A stretch of 64,000 bases of DNA, taken from NCBI RefSeq assembly GCF_013385175.1, contig NZ_JABZEO010000007.1, positions 62,001 to 126,000 on the forward strand, in the 5' to 3' direction. The position numbers and the translations under genes are program-made. Positions 18,529 to 33,037 of the stretch are shown piece after piece. The stretch is from Allochromatium humboldtianum (lineage in GTDB: Bacteria > Pseudomonadota > Gammaproteobacteria > Chromatiales > Chromatiaceae). Each line of letters begins with the position of its first letter. The stretch's first letter is position 1. A model generated the notes under the pieces. That model made no database searches and was not told the DNA's origin. It saw nothing but the letters and a program-made list of their open reading frames with translations.

Positions 18529-19260
18529 ATGTCCAGTGTCCTGTCGCGTCTGACCCGTTCGAGCCGGCTCGGCGTTCCCCTGATCCTCTGGATCGGTTTT
18601 CCGGTCTTCGCCCTGCTGATGGTGCTGTGGCCGGGCCTCGATCTGGCGGTCTCCGGGCTGTTCTACACGCCTGGAGCCGGATTCACGCTCAAGGGCGAAC
18701 CCTGGGAGCGTGCGCTCCATGAGTCGGTGCCCGTGCTGATGGTGGGGGTGAATCTGGCGCTGATCGCGCTCTGGTGGTTCAACCGGCGCACGGGGCGCGG
18801 CTGGTTCGGGTTCACGGGGCGCAAGCTGGCGTTTCTGCTCTGTCTGCTGATCCTGGTGCCGGGGCTGATCGTCAACCAGGGTTTCAAGGAGCATTGGGGA
18901 CGGGCGCGGCCGGTCACTGTGATGGAGTTCGGCGGGGACAAGACCTTTACGCCGGCCTTCGTGCTGTCGGATCAGGAGGGCGGCTCGTTCAGCTCGGGAC
19001 ATGCGGCGGCGGCGGCCTATGTGGTGGCGGCGGCGGCGACTTTGGCCGGGCGCGGCTCGCCCTGGATGTGGCTGGCGCTGGTCTATGCGCTTGGGGTCGG
19101 ATTGGCGCGACTGGTCTCGGGCGGGCACTTCTTGAGCGACGTTCTGACGTCGCTGCTCCTGGTGTGGATCGGTTATCGGTTGCTGGGCTGGCTCTTCTTT
19201 CCCGAAACGCAAGCGGCGAAAGCCGGCATTCGAGTTCAGTCGAAGACCACGTCCTCGTAG
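18529..19260 (+). CDS. PAP2-family membrane phosphatase
   Basis: The 243-residue protein has five to six membrane helices and the three-part phosphatidic acid phosphatase type 2 signature: KEHWGRARP, then SFSSGHA (in place of PSGH), then ARLVSGGHFLSDV. Members dephosphorylate lipid phosphates such as undecaprenyl-PP, phosphatidylglycerol-P or lipid A; which one applies here cannot be read from the sequence. It starts six bases after the kinase gene. Its last 25 bases overlap the end of the converging Uma2-family gene. Confidence 0.9.
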   Translation: MSSVLSRLTRSSRLGVPLILWIGFPVFALLMVLWPGLDLAVSGLFYTPGAGFTLKGEPWERALHESVPVLMVGVNLALIALWWFNRRTGRGWFGFTGRKLAFLLCLLILVPGLIVNQGFKEHWGRARPVTVMEFGGDKTFTPAFVLSDQEGGSFSSGHAAAAAYVVAAAATLAGRGSPWMWLALVYALGVGLARLVSGGHFLSDVLTSLLLVWIGYRLLGWLFFPETQAAKAGIRVQSKTTSS

Positions 19261-19811
19261 ACGGCGTCCTGGTTGCAGGAGAACTCCAGGGATTCGAGCA
19301 CGAGCGGCGCATCCGAAGCCACTGGAGACAGCAGCCAGCCCTGGTCGCAACGCCGGAAGACCTCGATCGAACGGCTACGCGAATCGATCAGGACATATTC
19401 GCGCAGGGTCTCCAACTGCCGATAATGGGCGAACTTGGCGCCGCGATCATAGGCTTCGGTCGATTCCGAAAGGACTTCGATGATGAGGGTCGGTTCGCGC
19501 TTGAGCTTGCGTTCGCCCGCGTCGGACGATGAGCAGGTGACGAAGACGTCGGGATAGAAGACGTTTGCGGAGGTCTGGGTGGCGACTTGGAGCTTCATGT
19601 CGGCCATATAGACCCGGCAAGGCGTACCGCGCACATGGGCGCGCAGTAGCGCGCCCATGTTCAGTGAGATGGTGACATGCTCCTCGGTCGCGCCGGCCAT
19701 GGCGAAGACCTCTCCGGCGATGTATTCATGCTTGACGTCGGAGGCTTCCTCGCCCGCCAGATAGTCTTCCAGGGTCAGGCGCTGGGCTTCGGCTAGGTTC
19801 GACATGGCCAT
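19236..19811 (-). CDS. Uma2-family (DUF820) putative endonuclease-fold protein
   Basis: This 191-residue protein belongs to the Uma2/DUF820 family, predicted to have a PD-(D/E)XK nuclease fold and abundant in cyanobacteria and phototrophs. Typical features are the start TLEDYLAGEEASDVKHEYIAG, the core FYPDVFVTC followed by PTLIIEVLSEST, and KFAHYRQLETLREYVLID. The D, E-x-L and K/Y residues of the proposed nuclease site are present. Biological role unknown. Its 3' end overlaps the PAP2 gene by 25 bp, tail to tail. An internal Met two codons in (19805) is an alternative start. Confidence 0.88.
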   Translation of the reverse strand: MAMSNLAEAQRLTLEDYLAGEEASDVKHEYIAGEVFAMAGATEEHVTISLNMGALLRAHVRGTPCRVYMADMKLQVATQTSANVFYPDVFVTCSSSDAGERKLKREPTLIIEVLSESTEAYDRGAKFAHYRQLETLREYVLIDSRSRSIEVFRRCDQGWLLSPVASDAPLVLESLEFSCNQDAVYEDVVFD

Positions 19812-19885
19812 GGCTCCGTCGATCGTGGTTGAGTCCCGTCTAGGCTATCAGGATCGGCGTCGTTTTGCCGTCCTGATCGCCGCGC

Positions 19886-24984
<5,099 letters not shown>

Positions 24985-24988
<4 letters not shown>

Positions 24989-25360
24989 AGAGGCGTATCG
25001 AGGACGGCGGCGACTCGCTCCAGCAGGTGTTCGGGATCGATCGGCTTGAGGAGGTAATCGAGTGCGCCCAGCGCCAGCCCGGTCGCGCGCTCGGCCGGTT
25101 CGAGCCGCCCTGTGACGAAGAACACCGGAATGTCCGCCGTGGCCGGATCGGCCTTGAGTCGGCGACAGGTCTCGTATCCGTCCAGGTCCGGCATCATCAC
25201 ATCAAGCAGGATCAGATCCGGCGGCGATGGCCAGCGCCTTCTCGCCGCCGGTGGCGGCCTTGATCCTGTAGCGCTCGCGCAGCAGACCCTTGAGCAGATC
25301 GATGTTGGCGGGCAGGTCGTCCACGATCAGGATGGTCTTCTTGGGCGTCTCGTCAATCAT
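24985..25360 (-). pseudogene. Single-domain response regulator broken by a 14-nt deletion
   Basis: Translation from ATG 25360 gives a receiver N-terminus ([19 protein letters not shown], then [17 protein letters not shown]) that runs into a stop. The remainder, with the phospho-Asp motif ([15 protein letters not shown]) and the conserved Lys (DYLLKPI), continues in another frame to the stop at 24985. Aligned with the sibling receiver near 26200, the break at about 25214-25224 lacks 14 nt that encode the residues just before PPDLILLD. An intact protein would be about 125 residues. The 71-residue frame starting at 25200 begins inside the domain and is not a true gene start. It overlaps the hybrid kinase start. 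Confidence 0.8.
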
Positions 25361-25367
25361 CGGTCAG

Positions 25368-26880
25368 TCATCCATTCGCTGGTTGGGCCGCCGGCAGCGT
25401 CACCGTGATCTGGGTGCCGGCTTCGTCGGAGGTGCGCATCGCGATGCGTCCGCCCTGGGTCTCGGTCATGAGCCTGGCCGAATAGGTGCCGATCCCGGTG
25501 CCGCACGTCTTGCCGTGGGTGACGTACTTGTCGAAGAAGGTATCACGGATCGGCTCGGGGACGGCACCGTCGTTGTAGATGTGCACACTGATCCCGTCGG
25601 ACTCGGTCTCGATCTCGATGCTGACCTCGCTGCCGATGGGCGAGGCCTCGGCGGCATTGCGGATCAGGTTCGAGAACAGGGTATGGCACAGCAGTTCCTC
25701 GCCGCGCACCCGGAGCGGCACGGGCGCGGCCTGATGCACATGGATGGGCAGCGAACCGAAAGCGGCCCGGGTCTCGGCGACGACCCGCGCCAGCAGCGCC
25801 GACAGATCCAGGTCGACGGGTTCGAGTTGATAGGTGCCGGACTCCATGCGATAGAGCGCCTGCGAGTGGTCGATCAGGTCGAGCACGAAGCGCGCCGACT
25901 CCTGCATGGCCTCGACCGTCTCGCGCTGGGCCGGGAGCAGATTGTCGCCAGTCGCCAGATCCTGAGCCAGCGCCAGCAGGGCATTGAGCGGATTCTTGAT
26001 GTCGTGGCGCGTCATGCGCTCGATCTCTTGTCGGCTTGGTCACATAATCGACCGCGCCCAGATCCAGCCCGGCGATCACGTCCTGGGCGTCGATCTTGGC
26101 GGTGAGAAAGATGATCGGGATCTCGCGCGTGCGTGGATCGGCCTTGAGCCGGCGAAAGACCTCGATGCCGTCCATGTCGGGCATCATGATGTCGAGCAGG
26201 ATCAGATGCGGCGGATCGTCCGAGCGCGCGATGCGCAACGCCTGCTCGCCGCTCTTGACGCCCTTGACGCGATAGTCGTCCTTGAGGATGCCGGTGATCA
26301 GATGGATGGTGTCCGGCATGTCGTCGACGACGAGGATGGTGGCGACCGCGTCCATGACGTCCGGCTCGCCGCTCACTACCTCCGGAGCGGTCGCCGTCTC
26401 GGCGTCCGGCTCGGCTTCGAAGGGTGGCGGCGCAACTGGAGGCGGTGACGTACCGGCGGCCGATCGGTTTCCGGCGGGCGGCGTCCCGAGCCGATCGATG
26501 ACGCGCCGGATCTTGCGTTGAAAGGCCCCGAAGGAGAACGGCTTGATCAGGAACTCCGTGACCCCGGCCTCGATCGCGTTGCGCACCTGCGAGCGCTCGC
26601 CCTCGGCCGTGATCAGGACGACCGGTACGTGACGATAGGCCTTGGAGGCGCGGATGTGCTTGAGCAGCTCCAGGCCGTCCATGAGCGGCATGTTCCAGTC
26701 GGTGACGACGATATCGAAGCGCCACTTCTGGAGCATGTCGAGCGCCTCGCGGCCATTGGCGACCAGGGCCACGTGCTCGATCCCCATCGAACGGAGATTG
26801 TTGCGCACCAGCAGCCGCATCACCGCCAGATCGTCGACGACCAGAATCCGCAGGGTCTTGCCGACCAGGGGTCTATCCAT
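25368..26880 (-). pseudogene. REC-REC-histidine kinase, frame-disrupted at the end of receiver 2
   Basis: From ATG 26880: receiver 1 (Asp61 in VVTDWNMPLMDG), a proline-rich linker (about 133-175), then receiver 2 (Asp230 in LILLDIMMPDMDG), intact up to its conserved Lys-Pro at residues 282-283 (position about 26033). The helix that should follow is missing and the frame changes: the continuing frame is junk down to 25543. The kinase part resumes in another frame as QEIERMTRHDIKNPLN, with the H box HDIKNPL, N box FSNLIRNAAEAS and the ATP-lid GTGIGTYSARLM, ending at 25368. A deletion fusing receiver 2 to the kinase explains both the lost helix and the shift. The kinase half could be re-initiated at ATG 26015. 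Confidence 0.78.
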
Positions 26881-26949
26881 GCCGCCGCCCGGACGCTCCG
26901 TGCGTCGCCGCGCGTTCAGGACCGGGCAGGCGCGATATCGGCCACGATT

Positions 26950-27993
<1,044 letters not shown>

Positions 27994-28157
27994 CGAGCGG
28001 CTCCAAATCCGTGAAGGAACGCTCCGTCGTAGCCCGGCTCGCCTCGTTACCGCCTGAGGCCACTCAAACCGCGTTCGTTGCGTCCAGATTTAGCACAAAA
28101 GCGACTTCGAATCCTTTAACCAGGTCTCGTTCGGGCACGATCGTCGACGAGGCTCGC

Positions 28158-29471
28158 TCATTCCCCATCGCTGATGAGCGTTCCATGCACCTCGACCCGG
28201 TTGCGCCCGCGTTCCTTGGCTCGATAGAGCGCCTCGTCGGCGCGCCGGATCAGGGACTCATGATCCGGATCCTGGGCGCCGGCCGGCTCCTCGGCCACGC
28301 CGATGCTGATGGTGACGATCCCTCGCGATGAGGCCGGATGCCACATGCCCAGACCAGACACCGACTCGCGAATCCGCTCCGCCACCCGTAGCGCACCCTT
28401 CAGGGTCGTATTGGGCAGCACCACGACGAACTCCTCGCCGCCATAGCGGGCGCAGAAGTCAGAGCCGCGTTGAAGGCTCTCGCGCAGCAGATCGGCCACG
28501 GCGCGCAGACAGCGATCGCCGGCCTGATGGCCGAAGGTGTCGTTGTAGCTCTTGAAGTCGTCGATGTCGCAGATCAGGAGCGCCAGCGGAACCTGCTCGC
28601 GCCGTCCGCGCCGCAGCTCGTGCACCAGATGCTCGATGAAGAAGCGCCGGTTGGGGATGCTGGTGAGGGCATCGAAGACGGCCTGACGGCGCAGATCGCC
28701 ATAGGCGCGCGCCAGCATTCGGCCCAGGAGCAGAATGAACACCACGCCCGCCACCCCCACGAGCGCATGACTGACCACGAGTCCCTTCCAGGGAATGGGG
28801 GTGAGTGTCGGCAGGGTGACGCTGATGCCGCCACGCACGTTACCGAGTTCGTAGCCCTGCTCGGCATGACACTTGAGACAGGGCTTCTCTGTGATCAAGG
28901 GGGCCATGTAGTGATAGCCTTCCTGATCGCCCTGGCGATAGAACTCGACCCATTCCTTGGCCCCCTGTTCGAAGGCGCGCAACGCCTCGACCTCCCAGGG
29001 ATGGGGGGTATTCTGTGGTCGAATGGGTTTGAGGCTGGTGATGTGGAACTGCACGCCCGAGCGCTCGGCGGCCAGCTCGGCGAGGACGCGCGTCATGTAG
29101 GCCGGATTGACCTTGGTGAGCGTCAAACCCTCGTCGACCCGGATCTCGCGGCGCGGATCCTTGAGATAGGGGTTGGGCGGCGTCTCCGGCGTGACCGGCA
29201 CATAGACACCCTCGTGCCGGGCGTTCCAGCGGCGTGTGATCAGCAGCAGATCGAAGAAGGAACGCGCCGACTCGCGCGCCAGCGCCTCCCGATGGCGCTC
29301 GGCCTGATGCAGATTCCAGCCGAGCGAGCCGGCGACGATCAGCAACCAGAGCGCCACCACCAGCAACAGGTTGAAACGCGCGCGCAGGGCCGCGTGGAAC
29401 AGGCCGAACCTGTCATAGGCGCCCGCCTCGTTGGACGGGTCATGCGGAGCCTCGAGGGCGCGATTGGACAT
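28158..29471 (-). CDS. Membrane diguanylate cyclase with DUF3365 haem-type sensor domain
   Basis: The 437-residue protein has a membrane helix at 33-51, a periplasmic DUF3365 (Tll0287-like) domain at about 55-228 carrying a CxxCH c-type haem motif (Cys198, Cys201, His202 in CLKCH), a second helix at 231-251 and a cytoplasmic GGDEF domain. The active site is GGEEF (344-348), and an RxxD inhibitory site (335-338) sits five residues before it. It should make cyclic di-GMP in response to redox state or a gas ligand at the haem; that link is inference. It stands alone on the minus strand, divergent from the SCO1-like gene. Confidence 0.93.
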   Translation of the reverse strand: MSNRALEAPHDPSNEAGAYDRFGLFHAALRARFNLLLVVALWLLIVAGSLGWNLHQAERHREALARESARSFFDLLLITRRWNARHEGVYVPVTPETPPNPYLKDPRREIRVDEGLTLTKVNPAYMTRVLAELAAERSGVQFHITSLKPIRPQNTPHPWEVEALRAFEQGAKEWVEFYRQGDQEGYHYMAPLITEKPCLKCHAEQGYELGNVRGGISVTLPTLTPIPWKGLVVSHALVGVAGVVFILLLGRMLARAYGDLRRQAVFDALTSIPNRRFFIEHLVHELRRGRREQVPLALLICDIDDFKSYNDTFGHQAGDRCLRAVADLLRESLQRGSDFCARYGGEEFVVVLPNTTLKGALRVAERIRESVSGLGMWHPASSRGIVTISIGVAEEPAGAQDPDHESLIRRADEALYRAKERGRNRVEVHGTLISDGE

Positions 29472-29574
29472 GCGTTGACATCAGGACGAGTTGGGTGAGA
29501 ACGACGACCGCAAAAACGCCTCGGCTCGACAGGCCGGACGAAGCCCCGGATAATGACCGGAACGCACCCTCGGG

Positions 29575-30231
29575 ATGCACTTCAGGCACGCTGTCATGCG
29601 GACATCCCAAAATATGGTCTCGATCATCGGCCGTCTTTCAATCCTGGCGGTCGCCGCCCTGTCGATCGGATTTCTGTTTCACTGGATGCGGACTCAAGGG
29701 CCGGGCTCCGGCCAGGTAACGCTGGAACTGTCCGCACCGCCGGTAGGGGGTGATTTTACACTGGATTCGGCGTCCGGCCCGGTGCGTTTGAGCGATCTGC
29801 GCGGACAGGTGGTGCTGGTCTATTTCGGCTACACGTCCTGTCCAGACATTTGCCCGACCAATCTGATCTACATCGCCAACGCCCTGCGTTCACTGCAACC
29901 GGCCGAGTCGGCACGCACCCGCGTGCTCTTCGTCAGCGTCGATCCGGAGCGCGACGACCCGGAGCGTCTGGCGGGCTATGTCGCCTATTTTCATCCCAAC
30001 ATCCTGGGACTCACCGGCACCCCCGAGCAACTGGCCGAGATCGCCGGGCGCTATGGCGCGGCCTATCGGCGCGTCGACGACAGCGGCTCGGCCATGGGCT
30101 ATCTGATCGATCACTCGGCTTTCACCTCTGTGGTCGACCCAAGCGGGCGTCTGGTCGAGACGCTCGGCCACGCCAGTGCGCCCGAGACCATCCAGGCCGC
30201 GATCCGCAAAGCGCTCGGCCCCGAATCCTGA
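29575..30231 (+). CDS. SCO1/SenC family copper chaperone
   Basis: SCO proteins deliver copper to, or reduce, the CuA site of cytochrome c oxidase. The 218-residue frame has one N-terminal membrane helix (about 18-37), then a thioredoxin-like domain with the copper ligands Cys89 and Cys93 (TSCPDICPTN) and His180 (LIDHSAF). Candidate starts are ATG 29575, 29596 and 29614; none has a strong ribosome site, so the N-terminus is open by up to 13 residues. The PCu(A)C chaperone follows 24 bp later, which supports a shared role in copper-site assembly. Confidence 0.92.
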   Translation: MHFRHAVMRTSQNMVSIIGRLSILAVAALSIGFLFHWMRTQGPGSGQVTLELSAPPVGGDFTLDSASGPVRLSDLRGQVVLVYFGYTSCPDICPTNLIYIANALRSLQPAESARTRVLFVSVDPERDDPERLAGYVAYFHPNILGLTGTPEQLAEIAGRYGAAYRRVDDSGSAMGYLIDHSAFTSVVDPSGRLVETLGHASAPETIQAAIRKALGPES

Positions 30232-30255
30232 TCGACACAACGGAGACCTTCGAGT

Positions 30256-30711
30256 ATGCACCTGATCCGTACCCTGTTCGCCGGCGCGCTCCTGTCGAGC
30301 GCCAGCCTCACGCTCAATGCCGCCGGTCTGGAGGTCGGCGATCCCTATGTTCGCGCCGTGCCGCCCGGCCAGCCGAACAGCGCCGCCTTCATGACGCTGC
30401 ACAACACCGGCAGCGAGGATCGCGCCCTGATCGGCGCCGAGAGCCCAGCCGCCGAGACCGTCGAGCTGCACACCCATGTCGAAGAGGACGGCATGATGCG
30501 CATGCGCCGCATCGAACGCATCGCCGTGAACGCGGGCGAGACCACGACGCTGGCGCCCGGCGGACTCCATATCATGCTGATCGGACTCAAGTCCGAGCTG
30601 ACGCCTGGCCAAACGGTCGAGCTGACCCTGATCCAGGACGACGGCGAACGTCTGGCGATCCAGGCTCCCGTGCGCCGGATCGAGGCGATGTCGCCCGCCA
30701 TGAAACATTGA
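30256..30711 (+). CDS. Periplasmic copper chaperone PCu(A)C
   Basis: PCu(A)C proteins bind Cu(I) and supply the CuA centre of cytochrome oxidase. The 151-residue product has a signal peptide (cleavage near LNAAG, residue 23) and the exact family motif H-x10-M-x21-H-x-M, at His72, Met83, His105 and Met107. It sits 24 bp after the SCO1-like gene, probably in one operon. An inverted repeat follows its stop. Confidence 0.94.
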   Translation: MHLIRTLFAGALLSSASLTLNAAGLEVGDPYVRAVPPGQPNSAAFMTLHNTGSEDRALIGAESPAAETVELHTHVEEDGMMRMRRIERIAVNAGETTTLAPGGLHIMLIGLKSELTPGQTVELTLIQDDGERLAIQAPVRRIEAMSPAMKH

Positions 30712-30739
30712 GCCGGCGGCGCGAAGCGTTCGGGGTCGG

Positions 30740-30755
30740 CTCATCGGCCGATGAG
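30740..30755. repeat. 16-bp perfect palindrome between pcuC and cytochrome c4
   Basis: CTCATCGGCCGATGAG is a perfect palindrome. It is nested inside a larger, imperfect inverted repeat (AGCCGGCGGCGCGAAG near 30711-30726 with CTTCGCGCCGGCT near 30761-30773). It could be a rho-dependent terminator hairpin for the copper genes or an operator upstream of cytochrome c4. Confidence 0.5.
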
Positions 30756-30841
30756 AGAACTCTTCGCGCCGGCTACGGTCTATCCGCGAGTTCGATCCGG
30801 CCGTTCGCCCCCTGAAACACCACGGAATCCAAGCATCCGGT

Positions 30842-30871
30842 TTGACCCGAGGGTCGAGCGTCTGATATACA
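30842..30871 (+). promoter_or_regulatory. Putative sigma70 promoter for cytochrome c4
   Basis: TTGACC (30842-30847) and TATACA (30866-30871) are separated by 18 bp and lie 86 bp before the cytochrome c4 ATG. The -35 matches consensus at five of six positions. Confidence 0.5.
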
Positions 30872-30957
30872 TTGCCGGATTTTCCCACCCCAAATCCACA
30901 GCTCGTCGGTCGCTGACGTGATCCGGCCGCGAACACGAACAACATTTAGGCACTCGC

Positions 30958-31587
30958 ATGAAGAAGACTTGGCTGACAACGGTTTCAGTGGCGGCGGTTT
31001 TGGCGAGCGGTCTGGCGCAGGCCGCCGAGGAACTCCAACCGGCGGACCCCGCGCGGGGCGAGACGAAGGCCAATACCATCTGCATGGCGTGCCACGGCCC
31101 GCAGGGCAACAGCGTCGTGCCCCTCTGGCCGAAGCTCGCCGGCCAGCATCCCGAGTACATCATCAAGCAGTTGACGAACTTCAAGGCCGGAGAGCGCTAC
31201 AACGTCCAGATGACGCCCATGGCGATGCCGCTGACCGAGCAGGAAATCCTCGACGTGGCCGCCTATTTCTCGACCCAGACCCAGAGCGGCGGTCAGGCCG
31301 ATCGTGAACTGGCCGAAAAGGGCGAGGCCCTCTATCGCGCCGGCAATCCCGCGACCGGCGTGCCCGCGTGCAGCGCCTGCCATGGTCCGGCCGGCATGGG
31401 TCAGGGCCTGTCGAAGTTCCCGCGCGTCTCCGGTCAGCACGCCGACTATGTCAAGCAGACCCTGGAGTATTTCCGCAAGGGTGAGCGCGCCAACGATCCC
31501 AACGGCATGATGCGCGGCGTGGCCGCACGCATGACCGACCAGGAGATCGCCGCCGTGTCGCAGTACATCCAGGGCCTCTCGAAGTAA
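30958..31587 (+). CDS. Dihaem cytochrome c4
   Basis: Cytochrome c4 is a periplasmic two-domain electron carrier, often serving terminal oxidases. The 209-residue protein has a signal peptide (cleavage after AQAA, about residue 23) and two haem c motifs, CMACH (42-46) and CSACH (138-142), each in a similar roughly 90-residue domain (HGPQGNSVVPLWPKLAGQH and the matching HGPAGMGQG segment). Methionine axial ligands are available in MTPMAMPL and NGMMRGVAARM. It has its own promoter and terminator. Proximity to copper chaperones suggests a respiratory context. Confidence 0.96.
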   Translation: MKKTWLTTVSVAAVLASGLAQAAEELQPADPARGETKANTICMACHGPQGNSVVPLWPKLAGQHPEYIIKQLTNFKAGERYNVQMTPMAMPLTEQEILDVAAYFSTQTQSGGQADRELAEKGEALYRAGNPATGVPACSACHGPAGMGQGLSKFPRVSGQHADYVKQTLEYFRKGERANDPNGMMRGVAARMTDQEIAAVSQYIQGLSK

Positions 31588-31612
31588 CACCGCCCCTCGA
31601 ACGGATGGACGG

Positions 31613-31638
31613 AAAAGGCCGCGCATCGCGGCCTTTTT
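31613..31638 (+). terminator. Rho-independent terminator after cytochrome c4
   Basis: AAAAGGCCGCG pairs with CGCGGCCTTTTT around a short CAT loop, 26 bp after the stop. The GC-rich stem and T-run are classic. Confidence 0.88.
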
Positions 31639-31698
31639 CACGCTGAGCCGGACGCTATCCCCCGCCCGTCTCCCGATCACAGCGCCCCAGGATTCGCC

Positions 31699-33018
31699 AT
31701 GACCCTCGATCCCGCCGTGGCCGGACGCTTCGCGCGTCTGCGCTGGACCATCTACGTCATCCTCGTCCTGGCCTATATGACGGCCTTCTTCCATCGCATG
31801 GCCCCCGGCGTGGTGTCGGCGGAGCTGATGGCGGCCTTCCAGACCAGCGGCGCGGCGCTCGGCTCGCTGGCGGCGATGTACTACTACATCTATACCGCCA
31901 TGCAGATCCCGGCCGGGGTGATGGCCGATACCCTGGGGCCGCGCGTCGGGGTCACGCTCGGCTGTCTGGTGGCCGGGGCCGGGTCGGTGCTGTTCGGGCT
32001 GGCCGAGACCTTCGAGACGGCCTCGATCGGGCGCCTGCTGGTCGGGCTCGGGGTGTCGGTGATCTTCGTCGGGCTCATGCGCTCCAACACCATCTGGTTC
32101 AGCGAGCGCGTCTATGGCGCCATCAGCGGACTGACCCTGCTGCTCGGCAATCTGGGCGCGATCCTGGCCGCCGGCCCGCTGGCGCTGGCGCTCCAGGCCA
32201 CCTCCTGGCGCAACGTCTTCATCGGCATCGGATTGTTCTCAGTGCTGATCGCATTGTTGTCGATCCTGTTCGTGCGCAGTCGGCCCGAGGACGCGGGGCT
32301 GCCCTCGGTCCGGGAGCTGGAAGGACTCCAGCCGCATCCGCCGCGCGAACATCACTGGCTGCCGGAACTGCGTCGCGTGCTGACCACGGGCGCGGTCTGG
32401 CCGAGCTTCTTCGTCATGTTCGGCGTCACCGGCAGCCTGCTGGCCTTCGCCGGACTCTGGGGCGTGCCGCTGATGCGCGACGGCTTCGGACTGGATCGAA
32501 CGGCCGCCTCGCTCTATACCACGGTCGCGCTGAGCGGATTCGCGCTCGGCTGTCTGGCGATGGGGGCGTTCTCGGATCGTCTGGGACGACGCAAGCCGGT
32601 CATCGTCGGGGCGAGCGCGCTGTCGCTGCTGCTGTGGCTGGCGCTGATCCTGCTGCCCTGGGGACCGGGCTGGAGCGGGCTGCTGCTCTATGGTCTGCTC
32701 GGACTGGTGGCGGGCGGCTTCGTCGTCGGCTATGCGGTGGCGAAAGAGGTGGTCGCGCCTGGGGTGGCCGGGATGTCGATCGCCCTGGTCAACACGGGGC
32801 TGTTCCTGGGCGCGGCCATCATGCAACCGGCCTTCGGCTGGGCCATGGATCTGACCTGGGACGGGGCGCTGATCGAGGGAGTGCGGGTCTATGCCCTGGC
32901 CGACTATCGCAACGGACTCTGGCTCTCGGCCGGATTCGCCGCCATCGGCCTGATCGCCGCGCTCTTCGTGCGCGAGACGGGCTGCCGCAACATCACGTTG
33001 AACGAGCGGCCTGCCTGA
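31699..33018 (+). CDS. MFS transporter
   Basis: The 439-residue protein has about 12 membrane helices in two halves, with the MFS motif A-like loop GVMADTLGPRVG between helices 2 and 3 and GAFSDRLGRRKP at the equivalent place in the second half. The central cytoplasmic loop is short. The N-terminal half (YMTAFFHRMAPGVVSAEL) resembles the sugar-phosphate/organic-anion branch, but no substrate can be named. It is a single gene after the cytochrome c4 terminator, converging on the GGDEF-EAL gene with 19 bp between stops. Confidence 0.88.
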   Translation: MTLDPAVAGRFARLRWTIYVILVLAYMTAFFHRMAPGVVSAELMAAFQTSGAALGSLAAMYYYIYTAMQIPAGVMADTLGPRVGVTLGCLVAGAGSVLFGLAETFETASIGRLLVGLGVSVIFVGLMRSNTIWFSERVYGAISGLTLLLGNLGAILAAGPLALALQATSWRNVFIGIGLFSVLIALLSILFVRSRPEDAGLPSVRELEGLQPHPPREHHWLPELRRVLTTGAVWPSFFVMFGVTGSLLAFAGLWGVPLMRDGFGLDRTAASLYTTVALSGFALGCLAMGAFSDRLGRRKPVIVGASALSLLLWLALILLPWGPGWSGLLLYGLLGLVAGGFVVGYAVAKEVVAPGVAGMSIALVNTGLFLGAAIMQPAFGWAMDLTWDGALIEGVRVYALADYRNGLWLSAGFAAIGLIAALFVRETGCRNITLNERPA

Positions 33019-33037
33019 AGGCTTCAGACTCCAGGGG

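Noticed and set aside
25543-26030. C-terminal 160 residues of the REC-REC open frame
   Set aside because: Out-of-frame reading through the kinase coding sequence; rich in Arg/Ala/Gly with no domain, so not a real extension.
26028-26036. Programmed ribosomal frameshift in the REC-REC-kinase gene
   Set aside because: No slippery heptamer or downstream structure is evident, and an entire helix of the receiver is missing, which a frameshift would not restore.
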